From: Darksidea phi
Lineage: Eukaryota > Ascomycota > Dothideomycetes > Pleosporales > Lentitheciaceae
Reading direction: 5' to 3'
Length of the DNA stretch: 52,564 nt
Assembly: GCA_030770425.1 (NCBI GenBank)
Contig: JASJFT010000276.1
Location: 1-52,564 of the forward strand
The notes below the pieces were generated by a model, which saw only the letters and a program-made list of their open reading frames with translations, was not told the origin of the DNA and searched no databases. Position 1 is the stretch's first letter, and each line of letters begins with the position of its first letter. The position numbers were made by a program, and so were the translations under genes. Positions 1 to 11,870 of the stretch are shown in pieces.

Positions 1-984
1 TTAGTAATATAGGCTAAACCTAAATAGGAAATAACCTATTAAAGGTTACTTCTTAGGAATTCCTTAATTCCTTATAAAAACTACTAGTTTATATAAAGTT
101 AATTTATTAATTAAAAATAGATAATTAAAAAACTTAGTAGAATAGAATATATAAGATATAATAGTAAAGAAGCTTTCTTATAAAGATTATATAGAAGCTA
201 CTTTAGATTACTTTTTAAAAGTTAATTTAAATAAGCTATTCTTTAGAAAAAAGAATATTAACTATAAAATTACCCTTAAAGATAATATAAGTAAGTTTAA
301 TATAAATCTATTTTATAATATATTTCTTAAATATCTAAAGTTACTAAAAGCTTATTTAGAAGAATATTTAAAGAAAGGCTTTATTATAACTAATAATATT
401 AACTTTATCTTATTTATTCTATTTACTAAGAAGTTAAAAAGAAGCTAAAGATTCTATATTAACTACTAGAAAATTAATATAGTTATAAAGAAGAATATTA
501 TAATTATTTTTTTAATTAAAGAAATATTAATATAACTCTTTAAAGTAAAAGTATTTACTAAGCTAAATATATATTAAGTCTTTTATTATATTAGATTAGA
601 TCTTAATATAAAAGACTTTATAACTTTTAAAATATAATATAGAAATTATAAATATTATATCCTATCTTTTAAACTATATAATAGACTAGTAATCTTTTAA
701 TATTATATTAATTAAGTACTTAAAAATAAAATTAATAAGATCTATACTATCTATATAGATAATATTTTAATCTACTTAAAAGATTTTCTTAAATATAAGA
801 AATATATAAGTAAAATTCTAAATAAACTTTAAAAGACTAAACTATAGATTAATATTAAAAAGAGTAAGTTTATAGTTACTAAGATAAAGTTTTTAAATTT
901 TATTATTAATACTAAAGAGATTTATATAGATTTTAATAAGATAATAGCTTAGACTATTATATAAACTCTTTTATATAATATTCT
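1..984 (+). pseudogene. Gypsy element E: reverse transcriptase part (RIP-degraded)
   Basis: This is the left-hand piece of an old Ty3/gypsy pol gene whose 5' end lies outside the window. Read through stops, one forward frame gives the classic order: YKITLKD near 260, then KAYLEEYLKKGFI near 350, then VFTKL near 550, then YIDNILIYL at 752-778, which corresponds to the catalytic Y-x-DD motif with the second Asp changed to Asn. It continues with a KSKF..KIKFLNFII stretch near 860, matching the end of the RT palm and thumb. Most internal stops are TAA or TAG where the family has Gln or Trp, as RIP predicts. The frame is lost near 985, where an unrelated block begins. The RNase H part resumes near 2215. 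The gene is dead. Assignment to gypsy is firm; the exact edges are estimates. Confidence 0.82.
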
Positions 985-2214
985 ATTATATACTCTTATT
1001 CGATCTTACTAACTAAGTATAGGAAAGGACTAGTATACTATAATAATTTCCGCTACGTTAATACTAAATAACTACTATAAAACGTTAATAACTATTTCTT
1101 TTCTTTCTTCTTCCTCTTCTTTTTACTATCTTTTAAATCTATATATATAAATCGAATAGTTTTTATTAATCTTACTCTATATTATTAACTTCTTCTTTAC
1201 TTCGACCCTTTATTACTTTATTACTTTTACCTTTATCTCTTTAATCTTCTTTATATCTTAAAACCTATAAATAGCTTAAAGTACTTTTACTATATACTTT
1301 ATACTCTTCTTTATCTAAAAATCCCTTTTTAGAAAATCTATTACTTTATCTTTTTATAGAATCCTAAGATTCTTAGTAAGCTAGCTTAGTCTTAATAACT
1401 ACTATTTAAGAAAGTTCTTTTTATTATTCTTATCTATCTTAATATATATTAAGTAGATACTAAGCTAATAAATCTATACTATTTATAATATATTTAATAA
1501 GTATATAAATCGACCCTTTAAATATATAAGCTATAGCTCTATAATTATAAACTTATTATATTCTTTCTTTTAGAAGGTATAATTATAGTTAATAATATTA
1601 TTAAGTTTATAGTCTAGATATTTATATATATAAATAACGTCTACTTTAAAGTTATAAAGAATAGTATAGTATATAGATATATCTATAGACTAAAGTAAAA
1701 TAAAATAGTAATCTATAAAGATAGTATAGAAAGTTATCTTATATTTAATAAGTAAAGGTATATATAAAAAAGTAGAGAGAGTACTTAGTATTCTTATATA
1801 TAGACTATTCGATATTTAGCTATTTTATAGAAATATTCTATAACTACTAGTCCTAATTAAAGCTTAGTAATTCTATTATTCGGTCTTTAAGACGATTTAA
1901 ATAGTATATAATAATTATATATCTAAAGAACTATTATATCTATTTATACTATTAAATATATAAATTATATAAATAATATATTAATACTTTTATATAACTT
2001 AGATAGAGGGCTATATCTATTTATATAATTTTTAGATTTTAGCTTTATACCCCTATATATTAAAAAAATAATAATAAGATAATAATTATTAAAGATTAAA
2101 AGAAATTTATAACTTTAAAAGAGTTATAAGCTTATTTAGACTTCTATAACTACTACTATAAGTAGCTAAAAGACTATAGTTATATAGTCTATCTACTTAT
2201 TTAACTATTATAAA
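985..2214. other. Unidentified 1.2-kb block interrupting element E
   Basis: This block lies between the RT and RNase H parts of gypsy E and belongs to neither. It keeps slightly more CG dinucleotides than the flanking gypsy sequence, so it is probably a later insertion. It opens with a pyrimidine-rich stretch on the + strand (about 1085-1130). On the minus strand a long frame reads through with mostly TAG/TAA stops, but I recognise no protein family in it. I found no clear terminal inverted repeat, LTR pair or target duplication at the edges, which are placed only from where the gypsy motifs stop and restart. It could be a non-autonomous transposon, a captured gene fragment, or diverged gypsy sequence. 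Confidence 0.4.
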
Positions 2215-2749
2215 AGGAAAAATTTCGTATCTTTAAATCTAATAAACGAGCTATATTTAAAAAAAGTAAAATATTATTATATTTAAATATTATTATAAGA
2301 TATTACTTATTCTACTATAGAATCTATATAGAAACTAATATAAGTAATAGTATTTTAGTAGATATCTTTATATAGCTCTAAGATAATAAAATCTAATAAT
2401 CTATAATTTACTTTATAAAGATAATAAAGTTTATAAAAATAAACTATAAAATCTATAATAAGAAGATACTTATAGTTATAAGAGGATTAAATAAATAAAG
2501 AACTTAGCTTATAAAGTTATAACTAAATAAATTCTTTTAAGTTATTATTAATTACTAGATACTAGAGTATTTCTTAACTAAATATAAATTAATCTTATAA
2601 TAGATTTACTAGGCTAAGAAGCTTATAAACTACTACTATATTATTTATTATTATTTTAAAATTATTAATATTATTATAAATATCCTCTTTTAAAAATAGA
2701 AGAAGTTAAAAACTTAAAAGAAAAAATATAAAGTTATTAATATATTTAC
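2215..2749 (+). pseudogene. Gypsy element E: RNase H part (RIP-degraded)
   Basis: This is the continuation of the E pol gene. The forward frame shows the RNase H domain of gypsy elements: an IETNISNS segment near 2327 (the family's ETDAS motif, Asp changed to Asn), YFIKIIK (from YFSK), NYKIYNKKILIVIRGL (the NYEIYDKELLAI region), then NYQILEYFLTKYKL (the TDHKNLEYF region). Gln/Trp stops, such as the pair near 2610, again suggest RIP. The domain ends just before the pogo transposon inserted at 2750, and the pol frame resumes on its far side as integrase. Confidence 0.82.
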
Positions 2750-2751
2750 TA

Positions 2752-2794
2752 GGTAAGCGGCTACTCTAAGCGAGTAGCTACTCTTATTAACTTT
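2752..2794 (+). repeat. Left terminal inverted repeat of pogo element
   Basis: This is the 43-bp left TIR starting GGTAAGCGGCTACTC. It is complementary to 4538-4580 except at two positions. Within it CTACTC and GAGTAG flank a short spacer, making a hairpin inside the TIR. Confidence 0.93.
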
Positions 2795-2875
2795 TCGTAA
2801 TACGTTACCTATTAACTCTTATAACTTAACTAACTACTATTCGATTATCCTATAATAAAGTAGATATCTCCCTAG

Positions 2876-4330
2876 CTATCTTAGCTATTAATTAGAATTA
2901 GATCTAGACTATTAAATATACTATAGCTACGTTTAACGTTCCCCGAATAATAGTTCGTCGCTAACGCGCTAGAATCGCTATATAACGTAATTACTAGCCT
3001 AAATTAAAGAGGCTTTCTAAGCTAGAGGAGGAGGTAATTATTAAGTATATACTTAATCTAGATTTACGAGGATATACCCCTATACTAGAGGCTATATAAG
3101 ATATAGTAAATAGACTACTTACTATATACGGTACTAAGTAGATAGGTAGAGACTAGCCTAGAAACTTCGTCTAGCGAATTAATAGTATTAGAATACGATT
3201 TAATCGATTCTATAATCGATAATAAGCTCTTTATAAGAATCCTAATATTATTCGAACCTAGTTTAACTAAGTAGCGCGTATTAAGACTATTTAGAATATT
3301 ATTAATTAGAATATCTATAACTTCGACGAAGCTAGCTTTATAATAGGTAAGATATTAGTATAACTAATCGTTACTAGCTTAAAGAGACGTAGGTAGGCTA
3401 AAGCTATCTAGCTAGGTAATCGCGAGTAGGTTACTATAATATAAGGAATTAACGCTACTAGGTAGACTATTCTACCCTTCGTTATCTTCGCTAGTTAGTA
3501 CTACCTCTCTATCTAGTACGAGGGTAACGATATACTAGGCGATTAGACTATTAGTATTAGTAATAATAGCTAGACGAATAATAATCTAGGAGTTATCTAG
3601 CTAAAGTACTTTATTAGATATACGATAGATTATAGAGTAGACGTATACTAGCTACTAATTTTTAATAGCTATAGTAGTTATATCTTAAAGAAATTCTAGG
3701 ACCTCTATAAGGAGAATAAAATCTATACTCTTTATATACTAGTTTATTTATTATACCTCCTATAACTACTTAATATAGACTATTTCTCGCCGTTAAAGTA
3801 CGTATATAAGGATTAGATTAATAGTCTAATTTATAATTATATTAGTTATATTATAAAACTTAAATTTCTATCTACCTTCTACGTAGCCTATAATAAGACT
3901 ATTATAGAGAAGAATATCTATATAAGCTTTTAAGACGCTAGCCTATTTTTATATAATTTAGAGGTAGTAATCTCGAAGCTTAATATTAAGCTAAGGATAC
4001 TATTACTAGTAGCCCTACTAGAGACTATATAAGAGGCTAGAATACTAAGTAATACGCGCGAAGTAGAGGCTTAATTAATATTAATTTATAAGCGCGTACG
4101 TAGGTATAAGAGCTTATTACCTACTTCTATTATTATAACTATTAATTAGCTAAGAAAAGGTATTAAGGTAATAGCTTATAAAGTTATACTTATACGCGAA
4201 CGAATTATAAGCCTAGAGAAGGTAATTAAGACTACTATAATACGTAGAGCGCGTAAAAAGAAGAGAATCTAGAAGTAGGACGTCCTAACTAAGATAGAGG
4301 GGGAGGTTATTATTATTTAAAAGGCTACTA
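2876..4330 (+). pseudogene. Fot1/pogo DDE transposase (RIP-degraded)
   Basis: This is a transposase pseudogene read through Gln/Trp/Arg stops in one + frame. The N-terminal half shows a CENP-B/Tc5-like DNA-binding region: KLEEEVIIKYILNLDLRGY near 3020, then a WPRNFV-like segment near 3160. The DDE catalytic core starts with YNFDEASF at 3316-3339 (first Asp intact). It continues with VTSLKRR, SNNS and NNLGVI, LLIFNSYSSY near 3655 (the DGHxSH motif with Asp changed to Asn and His to Tyr) and LLNIDYFSPLK near 3770 (the QPLDVxxFxPLK motif, third Asp changed to Asn). Two of three catalytic acids are lost, so it is inactive apart from the stops. The start and stop positions are approximate. Confidence 0.88.
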
Positions 4331-4537
4331 AGTAGTAGTAAGAGAACGAAAGATATTAAGTTACTACGTAATTAGGTATAAGCTAATAGGCTTTAGTACG
4401 CTATATATACTATAGAGAACCTAGATATAACTTATAAACGTATAAGAAGTCTATTATAGATACTACTTAATTAATTACTAGTACTATTTTAATAGAATTC
4501 TAATATATTATTAAACTACGTAGCTTTTTATATATAG

Positions 4538-4580
4538 AAAGTTAATAAGGGTAGCTACTCGCTTAGAGTAGCCGTTTACC
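4538..4580 (-). repeat. Right terminal inverted repeat of pogo element
   Basis: This is the right TIR, ending GAGTAGCCGTTTACC, followed by the TA target duplication at 4581-4582. Its two mismatches to the left TIR are G/A and C/T. Confidence 0.93.
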
Positions 4581-4582
4581 TA

Positions 4583-5278
4583 ATAAATATATTAGAACTA
4601 ATATCTTTATTCTCTTTAAATAAATCTCTACTATAATAACTATCTTAATAACTATTATTAATACTTAGAATTTCGAGTATAAAATTAAAACTTATTTTTA
4701 TTTATTTTTTAATTATATACTTTATAAAAATTATATATATACTATACTTAAATTAAAGTAAAAGTTAGCTTATTAAGAATATAAGTATCTATTCTTAATT
4801 TTATCTAGACTTCTTCTTTAAAAAGAGAAGTTAGTAGTACCTAAAGTAGAATTTCTTAAGATTTATTTTATTTAGATAGTATATACTATATAGATTACTA
4901 TTTATCTAAGTATAAAGAAAACTATTAGACTTTTAAGAGATCTATACTACTAGGGTATAATAAATAAGAAATTATAAATAGTATTAATAAAGTTATAAGT
5001 CTTAAAATAAGACTTTAAATCTTCTTAAACTACTTTCTATATCTAAGAGAGTATAAAAAGATATCTTTATAAACTTTAAAAACTTTCTAAAGAATTATAA
5101 AGAATATAATAATATATTTATAGTAATATATAAATTATTAAAATATACTTTCTTATTACTTTACTTTAAAACTACTATTATTAAAGATATAACTACTCTT
5201 TACTATATATATATATAACGAGTCTTTAGTCTCCTATATACTATAATCTTAAATTAAAGTCTATAGTTTATATTAGAC
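4583..5278 (+). pseudogene. Gypsy element E: N-terminal integrase part
   Basis: The E pol frame resumes after the pogo element. It shows the integrase zinc-binding and early catalytic region: VPKVEFLKIYFIQIVYTIQ, then KKTIRLLRDLYYQGI near 4920, then the VLKQDF region in place of the C-x2-C pair, then a VVIDKL-like stretch ending in KYTFLL near 5145. It ends at copia A1, inserted at 5279. The last five bases (TAGAC, 5274-5278) are the target duplication repeated at 10942-10946. Across that gap the frame continues as FILD then FIKELYRF, which matches the uninterrupted family sequence and confirms the insertion. Confidence 0.82.
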
Positions 5279-5519
5279 TATAAGTAGCCGAGCGCTATAT
5301 ATTATATAATTATTCTATTTATATAATAATTTATACTAATTTACTATAACTATATACTAGTTATAATTATACCCTAGTTTATAGTAACTATATAGTAACT
5401 TATAGTAATTCCTCTAATTATCTAACCTAGTATAACTCGTATATAAGGCCCTCTCCTCGTGTCCTAGCTAGATAGGTAGACTACTTAATATATTTATTCT
5501 ATACCTCTATCTACTTATA
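5279..5519 (+). repeat. 5' LTR of copia A1
   Basis: This 241-bp direct repeat matches 10701-10941. Differences seen are C/T and G/A transitions (for example CGAGCGC versus CGAGCGT near the start), as expected from RIP after insertion. The bases just after it (GTTATAAGCCTAG) are where the primer binding site should be; I could not assign a tRNA. Confidence 0.94.
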
Positions 5520-5589
5520 GTTATAAGCCTAGTCTAATCTATCTATATTATACGATCTATTTTATCCTTCTCTATATAATAAAATAACG

Positions 5590-6700
5590 ACCTCGTCGCC
5601 TACTATATCTAAAGCTAGTTTAGCTACTATTCTCTAAGACCTATATAATTAGGACCTATAGATCTATACTATATAGAGGCTAGCTAAGGTAGTTAATATA
5701 TAGGAGTATATCGATCCCGAATCTAAAGCTCCTATATAGTTAAATAAGCCCGAACGCTCTATTAATCCTACGCTATCTACTAATAAGGATAGGTTACTAG
5801 TAACTAAACCTAGCTTAATAGTAATCCCTTAGTATACTAAGGACCTAAGTCTCTACTATATAGAGCTAAAAGAATACTATAGAACTAAAGATAAGCTCGG
5901 TTAAATCGAGGCTTATATAGCTAATACGCTAGCTAAAGACCTTATCTATTAAATTAAGGATTAGAAATTGTTATACGATTAGCTTAAGGCTCTAAAATAG
6001 CTACTCGCTCTATTATTAGCCGATTAAGAATACGAGGTTTAGAAGGTATATAACTTAGCTAAAATACTATATACGCGTAAAGAGAATCTTAAAGAATAGG
6101 ATATAACCTTCCTAATAGTTTATAATTAAGCTACGTAGCTTAACCTACTAGAAGTATTAGGATATCGGCTATATAAGGATCTAATACGAGCTATTAAATA
6201 GATCGATTTAGACTATATAGCTACTATATCTATTATAGTATTTAATATAGAAGCTAGTTCGAATAGCTCGATTAATCCTATACTATCTAATCTACTAGTT
6301 AGCTATCTATACTATTACCAAATAACGTAGATAATAAAGCTAAATATTAGTAATAGTACGTTCGTAGCTATATTAAATTAAGAATAGTCTCTATATAATA
6401 AAAAGAGACTATAAAATAATAAGTTATTAAAGTTATTAAAACTATATCTATATAGAGATCTATACTACTAGAGATAGTACTAGTATATTAATACCTTACT
6501 ATATAAGAGAGGATTTACGGAGGACCCTAAGAAGACTAAGAAAATAGCTAAATTTAAAGCTAAGGATAAGAAGGGTATCTTAACTAAAATACGCGAGAGG
6601 AATCGATACTATAAATAATAAAAGTAGACTAGCTAGAATAGTAATATAGCTAATATAATAGAAATCGATATAGGCGATAATTTACTATAGTATAAATACG
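5590..6700 (+). pseudogene. Copia A1 gag region (RIP-degraded)
   Basis: This stretch between the 5' LTR and the protease reads through in a + frame with stops mostly at Gln/Trp positions. It includes an EYNR/LAKI-type helical region near 6050 and a basic KKTKKIAKFKAKDKKGI segment near 6530-6580. Its position identifies it as the nucleocapsid/capsid precursor. I could not see a clean CCHC zinc knuckle. The start is an estimate. Confidence 0.6.
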
Positions 6701-6759
6701 AAGTCTATATTATATTCTTAGTAGTATATAATACCTTAATAGCTAATAATATCTATCTA

Positions 6760-9700
6760 CTTCTTTATTCCTAGACGTTAGACCTAGTTATAGATATTTA
6801 TATCTATAATAACCCTACTAAGTTTTAATAGGAAGCCCCGGCCTTACCTAACGACGTTATCCTAGCTAAAGAATTAAAGATAGTTATTTAGGCCTAGGGA
6901 AATATATAAATATTCCTATTAACGTCTTAGGGCCCGAAAAAGACGACGTTTAAATAAGTCGTTCTAATCCCTAGCTTCTTTACTAGCCTAGTATTACTAT
7001 TATAGCTATTCTTATTAAACGTCTATTTCGACTTAGAAAGGAACGTTCTATATCGATTAGGGACTTAACCTTAGGATATTATAAAGCTTACTAGGGTCGG
7101 CGAATACTAGCTCGTAGTCTATTATACTAAGCTACTATAATCTACTTAGTATATAGTATTTACTACTAATTAGCGCCGACTATAGATCTTAGCTCTACTA
7201 CTTTAATCTAGATTACTAAGTAAGCTATAACTTTACCTACTTATAGATTATTTAAATAGTAATATAATTAATTAGTTAGCTAGTAACGTTATAGGCCTCT
7301 ATATAGATAATAGTATAATAGCTCCTAAAATAATTTACTATAAGAAGTATCTATAGAATAAAGCCTATTAGATTATCTCTCGTTAATTTGGCTATAAATT
7401 AGGTACTAGCCAACCATTTAAGACTATAGCTATTAATCTAATTAAGCTCGATATACTAGTCTATAACGACTATTAATATATATTCTACGTATTTAATCTA
7501 TTCTTAAAACTATATACGGTCTATATAATAGCTAAGTATAATAAGTCTACTCTTTAGGTAATACTTAGATAGCTAGATAGAGTAATTAAACGAGAATTTA
7601 ATATAATTATTACCTTTTTAATAGCTAATAACGAGCGAGGCTATAGTCTATTAGACGATTTAGTACGAGCCTACTATCTATAGAAAGGAATTAAACTATA
7701 GATATAAGCGCTATATACTATCGAATAAAACGGCTTAGTTAAATACTTAGGTAGAAGTCTAATTAAGAGAAACTACTTAATAAGGGTTATAGTTAATCTC
7801 CTACTAGCTCTTAGCTTTAAGATCTATAGAATAGTAGTCTATTTACTTAACTAAATACCTATACGATTACTAAACTAGAAGATACTATTTAAAATCGTAT
7901 ATTAGAAAAAGTCGTTACTAGCTTATCTATATATTTATAGCTATAGAGCCTATATACTATATAAATAGATATCTAGAGGCGATAAGCTTAGCCTATAAGT
8001 ATTAGTAGGATATCTAGTTAGATACGATTTATCGAATATCTATAGAATCTAGATACTAAAGATAAAAAGTAAAGCTTATAGTAGTAAGGTAATTTATATA
8101 AGGGATATTATATTTTAAGAGGATCTATTCTATTAACTATAAGATAATTTAGATCCCCTTCTTTAAGACTCTAAACTAGAGTAATTTATTTATAAATATT
8201 ATCTATCTATACTAAGTAGTGAAAATACTTTCTTAGAAGCCTCGCTAAAAGATAAATATATAACTCCTATAGAAGCTATAGAACCTACTACCTAAGCTTC
8301 TACTTAGGCTATTACTTACGCTACTACTCGAGCTACTACTTAGGAACTTATATTAAATTAACTCCTAATACCGAATCTATTAGTTTTAGAAATAGCTTTA
8401 TCTAAGCTATTATAGCTATTAAATCGACCCTTAAAGCGTAAGCGCGGAACTAAACCTAATTCGAATTATATAGAGTATCGAGAACTAATAGATATTAATC
8501 TCTATTAATATTATATTCTACCTAAAGGATTAACTAGAGTAGTAAAGAAGAAGTCTATATAGAAGAACTCTAGCTTCTTTATTAACGCCTACTAGTTAGC
8601 CTATATAGCTACCTTAGTAATAGTACTAAAAACGCGATTTAAATATACGAAGCTACTAGTAGAACTAAAATACTATAAGGATATAATAAAGCTACTATCT
8701 CCCTATAAGGAAGGCTTTCTATAAGCTATATAATAAGAACTAATAACGATTAAACGTAAAGAAACCTACGAGTAGATAACCTAGGACGAATATAATACTT
8801 AGTACGCTTAAGATAATAAGGTTCTCCTACTAATATAGGTATATAAATATAAACTTAATAATTAAGATTATCTATTAAAATATAAGACTTAGATCTATAT
8901 ACGTAGCGATTTATAAATAATAGTAGAAGATACCTACGCTACTATACTAGCTATTTGAATATTTTAAGCTCTAGTAGCTATTACTACCTACTTTAATATA
9001 GAAATTCGTTAATATAATACTATTAACGCGTTTACTAATACTAAGCTATTAATACTAGTCTACTATTATTAGTTAGAAGGATTCTCTAATTTTAATTACC
9101 TATAAAAACTACGCCGAGCGTTCTACGGCCTAAAGACGTCTCTATTACTTTAGTATAAAGAGCTTACTAAAATACTTATAAAGCTAGGCCTTATATCTAT
9201 TAAGGACGCTCCCTACTTATAGAAAAATAAGAAGCTACTAGTCTTCTTCTTCGTTAATAATATCGTCGTTCTTAGTATACTAGTATATATAGCTACTTTA
9301 TACGAATTTAAGTATAAGCTATTATAACGATATAAGATTAGATTTCTAGAAGAACTATAAACGTTCTACGGTATTTAAACTATTAGAGATTACGATAATA
9401 GCTTAATCTAGCTATTATAGAGCTTATATATCGAGAAGTTTATTTAGAAGTATTCTTTACTAAAGCTCTACTTAAAGCTACCTACTATACTACTACTACT
9501 CGAGGAACTAATACTCTTAAAGAACGAAATAATAGACTTAGTTAAGTAATAATATATATAGCTAGTCGGATTTATCGACTATATAGTAGAAGCTACCCGT
9601 CTAAACGTCTTAAAAGCTTATTTAAACCTAGCTAAATTCCTTATAAATCCTTCGTAACGGTACCTAGACGCTATCTATTAAATAATTACCTATTTACTAG

Positions 9701-10265
9701 GTATAAAGAATCGAGTAATATACTATAATACGTTAATATTTATTAAATTAGTATATATTACTAATAAACTTACGTCTAAACTAATACCTAACTTCTATAG
9801 AGTATTAGATACCTCCTTTACTAATTATAAGGCTATCTAGAAGAGCTTATAAGGATATATATTCTTCCTATTTAGTAGATCTATTAATTAGAAGGCTATA
9901 CTATAACGATATATTATAAAATTAACGACTAAGGTAGAACTAATAGCCGTATTATTAGCTAGTACTAAGCTAATATAGTAGTAGAGAGTATTCGAACGTA
10001 TCGGATTCGATCTAGATTACGAACGATTATTATACTATAATAACTAGTAAATAATTTAGCTACTTACCTTATCTACCCTATAGCTTAAGACTATAGTATA
10101 GTACGTCGATATCTATTACTACTAGCTTTATTAGGAGGTACTATTAGGTAATATTAATATCTTATATATCTTATTAAATAGTTAGCTAGCTAATAGTCTT
10201 ACTAAATTACTATTTAGGTAAAAATACGAGAATTAGGTATTACTTCTAAACTTTAAGGATTTTCC
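6760..10265 (+). pseudogene. Copia A1 pol: protease, integrase, RT, RNase H (RIP-degraded)
   Basis: This is a pol pseudogene in one + frame. The protease is at 6772-6834 and reads stop-TLDLVIDIYIYNN, matching the copia W-x-LDxGAxxHICN motif. The integrase core has AINLIKLD near 7428 (first catalytic Asp changed to Asn), LIANNERGYSLLDDLV near 7620 and an intact TIEQNGL near 7715 carrying the catalytic Glu. The reverse transcriptase has NTINAFTN near 9020, an ALYGLKTS-like segment near 9125, and FFVNNIVVLS near 9250, where the catalytic DD pair has become NN. RNase H follows (VELIAVLLASTKLI near 9935). The C-terminus runs into the 21-bp repeat array. All lesions look like RIP transitions. Confidence 0.9.
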
Positions 10266-10378
10266 TATTATATAGGCTTCTTAGTTAACTATATAGGCCT
10301 TTTAGCCAACTATATAGGCTTCTTAGCCAACTATATAGGCTATTTAGTCAACTATATAGACTATTTAGCTAATAAACT
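10266..10378 (+). repeat. 21-bp tandem repeat array at the end of copia A1 pol
   Basis: There are about five copies of a 21-bp unit of the form ATATAGGCTTCTTAGCCAAC. Because 21 is a multiple of three, the pol frame continues through it as a repeated seven-residue unit. The sister element A2 has only about three copies (45731-45795). Several CA dinucleotides survive here although they are almost absent elsewhere. Confidence 0.8.
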
Positions 10379-10690
10379 AGTATATTAATACTATATTAGT
10401 ATACTATATAAAGTAAAATTAAGAGTCTTATATCTCTAGAGATATTTAATTATATAAGGAACCTATATATACTACGACGGTAGTAGCTATCTACCTAGTA
10501 CTATACTAATATAGAGACTAGTTCTCGACCTATAATATAACTCCTTACGCTTATAGGGAGAGGGGGATCTATTAGCTAATAATAAGCTTTAAAAATAAAA
10601 CTTTAAAACTAAAAATAAAAACTTTAAAATTAATAAGTAAACTTTAAAATCTATAAAATAAAATTTAGCTTCGAATCTACGTTTAAACCT

Positions 10691-10700
10691 AAGGGGGGTA
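10691..10700 (+). other. Polypurine tract of copia A1
   Basis: The run AAGGGGGG stands directly upstream of the 3' LTR, the position where plus-strand DNA synthesis is primed. It is preceded by A-rich, loosely repeated AACTTTAAAA units (about 10585-10665). Confidence 0.75.
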
Positions 10701-10941
10701 TATAAGTAGCCGAGCGTTATATATTATATAATTATTCTATTTATATAATAATTTATACTAATTTACTATAACTATATACTAGCTATAACTATACCCTAGC
10801 TTATAGTAACTATATAATAACTTATAGTAATTTCTTTAATTATCTAATCTAGCGTAACTCGTATATAAGACCCTCTCCTCGCGCCCTAGCTAGATAGGTA
10901 GACTACTTAATATATTTATTCTATACCTCTACCTACTTATA
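10701..10941 (+). repeat. 3' LTR of copia A1
   Basis: This 241-bp repeat is nearly identical to 5279-5519. It is followed by TAGAC (10942-10946), the second copy of the target duplication. Confidence 0.94.
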
Positions 10942-10946
10942 TAGAC

Positions 10947-11870
10947 TTTATAAAAGAATTATATAGATTTATAAAAATTAACTAATTATTATCTATAATC
11001 TACTATTTATAAACTAATAATAATATAGAAGTTTTTAATTAATAATTAAACTAATAATTATATCTCTTTATAAACTTCTATTAGAATAACTAGTCTAATC
11101 TTCTATCTAATATAGACTAGGTTTAGATAATTCTTCTATATAATATAATAGGATTTTTTCTATTCGAGATTAAATTTAGCTATAAGACTTATTATTACTA
11201 GAATTAGTAAGAATATATTTATAGATCTTTTATATTACTAGATAATATAATTATATAAATAATCTAAGAGTTTATAAAAGTTTAAGCTAATATAGTCTAA
11301 TAAATTTATAATTATATTTAAGCTAATATTATAATAGTTTAAAAAGTCTAAAGCTAATAAGCTAATAAAAAATACTACTTCCTAGATTTTAATATAGAAG
11401 ATTAAGTTTATATTATACCTAAGAGATTTACTATCTTAAGACTAAGTTTAAAATTAGATTAATAAATATATAGACCTTATCTTATTATTAGCTAAAGATA
11501 TAGCTCTTATATAGTCTAGTTACTCTTTTATATAAAGATATATAATATTTTCTATATAAATAGATTATATAAAGCTATATAAGATCTATTACCTAGTTAA
11601 ATACTATCTAAAGAACTAGCTATAGAAGTAAATAGATATTCTAAGTAGTTAGTAGTCTATATTCTTAATAGTTAGATTATTTATAATAAACTTTACTATT
11701 AAATAGACTAGATAGACTATAACCTAAATCTAATCTATTATCTAGTAAGTAATTTTATAAATATAGTTTAAAAAATAAAAGAGTTCTATAATAAGTATTT
11801 TAATAAGCTAGGTCTATTTAAACGATTAGTTTAATAGCTAGATATTATATTATAAAATAAGTTCCTTAGC
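10947..11870 (+). pseudogene. Gypsy element E: C-terminal integrase and chromodomain part
   Basis: This continues the E integrase in frame after copia A1. It shows FIKELYRFIKI (first residues after the insertion), then the tail of the catalytic core, PKRFTILRLSLKLD near 11418 and a segment resembling YRIISKEGNSYVVDLP near 11480, and then YKAIQDLLPSQI near 11570. The region near 11735-11790 (SNFINIV, then KIKEFYNKY) resembles the chromodomain tail of fungal gypsy elements, where the frame typically ends in an EFHxKYPDKPGPP stretch. Gln/Trp stops are frequent. It fixes the orientation of E (+) and shows that E spans at least 11.9 kb including its insertions. Confidence 0.8.

Larger units (their letters stand above)
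2752..4580 (+). mobile_element. Fot1/pogo-type DNA transposon inserted in element E
   Basis: This is a complete 1,829-bp Tc1/mariner-superfamily element of the Fot1/pogo group. It is bounded by 43-bp terminal inverted repeats that differ at two positions, both transitions. It is flanked by a TA at 2750-2751 and 4581-4582, the target duplication expected for the superfamily. It carries one degraded transposase gene in the + orientation. The element keeps many CG dinucleotides (for example around 2940 and 3280) that its gypsy host has lost, so it arrived after much of the host's decay or belongs to a less heavily mutated repeat. Length and structure match fungal Fot1 elements, which are usually about 1.8-2 kb. 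Confidence 0.93.
5279..10941 (+). mobile_element. Ty1/copia LTR retrotransposon A1 (full length)
   Basis: This is a complete 5,663-bp copia-type element inserted in the gypsy E integrase, with TAGAC target duplication on both sides. The LTRs are 241 bp each and end in an inverted TATAAGTAG / CTACTTATA, consistent with a TG...CA element after RIP. Domain order is gag, protease, integrase, reverse transcriptase, RNase H, which defines copia. A polypurine run stands directly before the 3' LTR. It is less eroded than its sister copy A2 (40768-46338) and keeps many CG dinucleotides. Confidence 0.95.
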
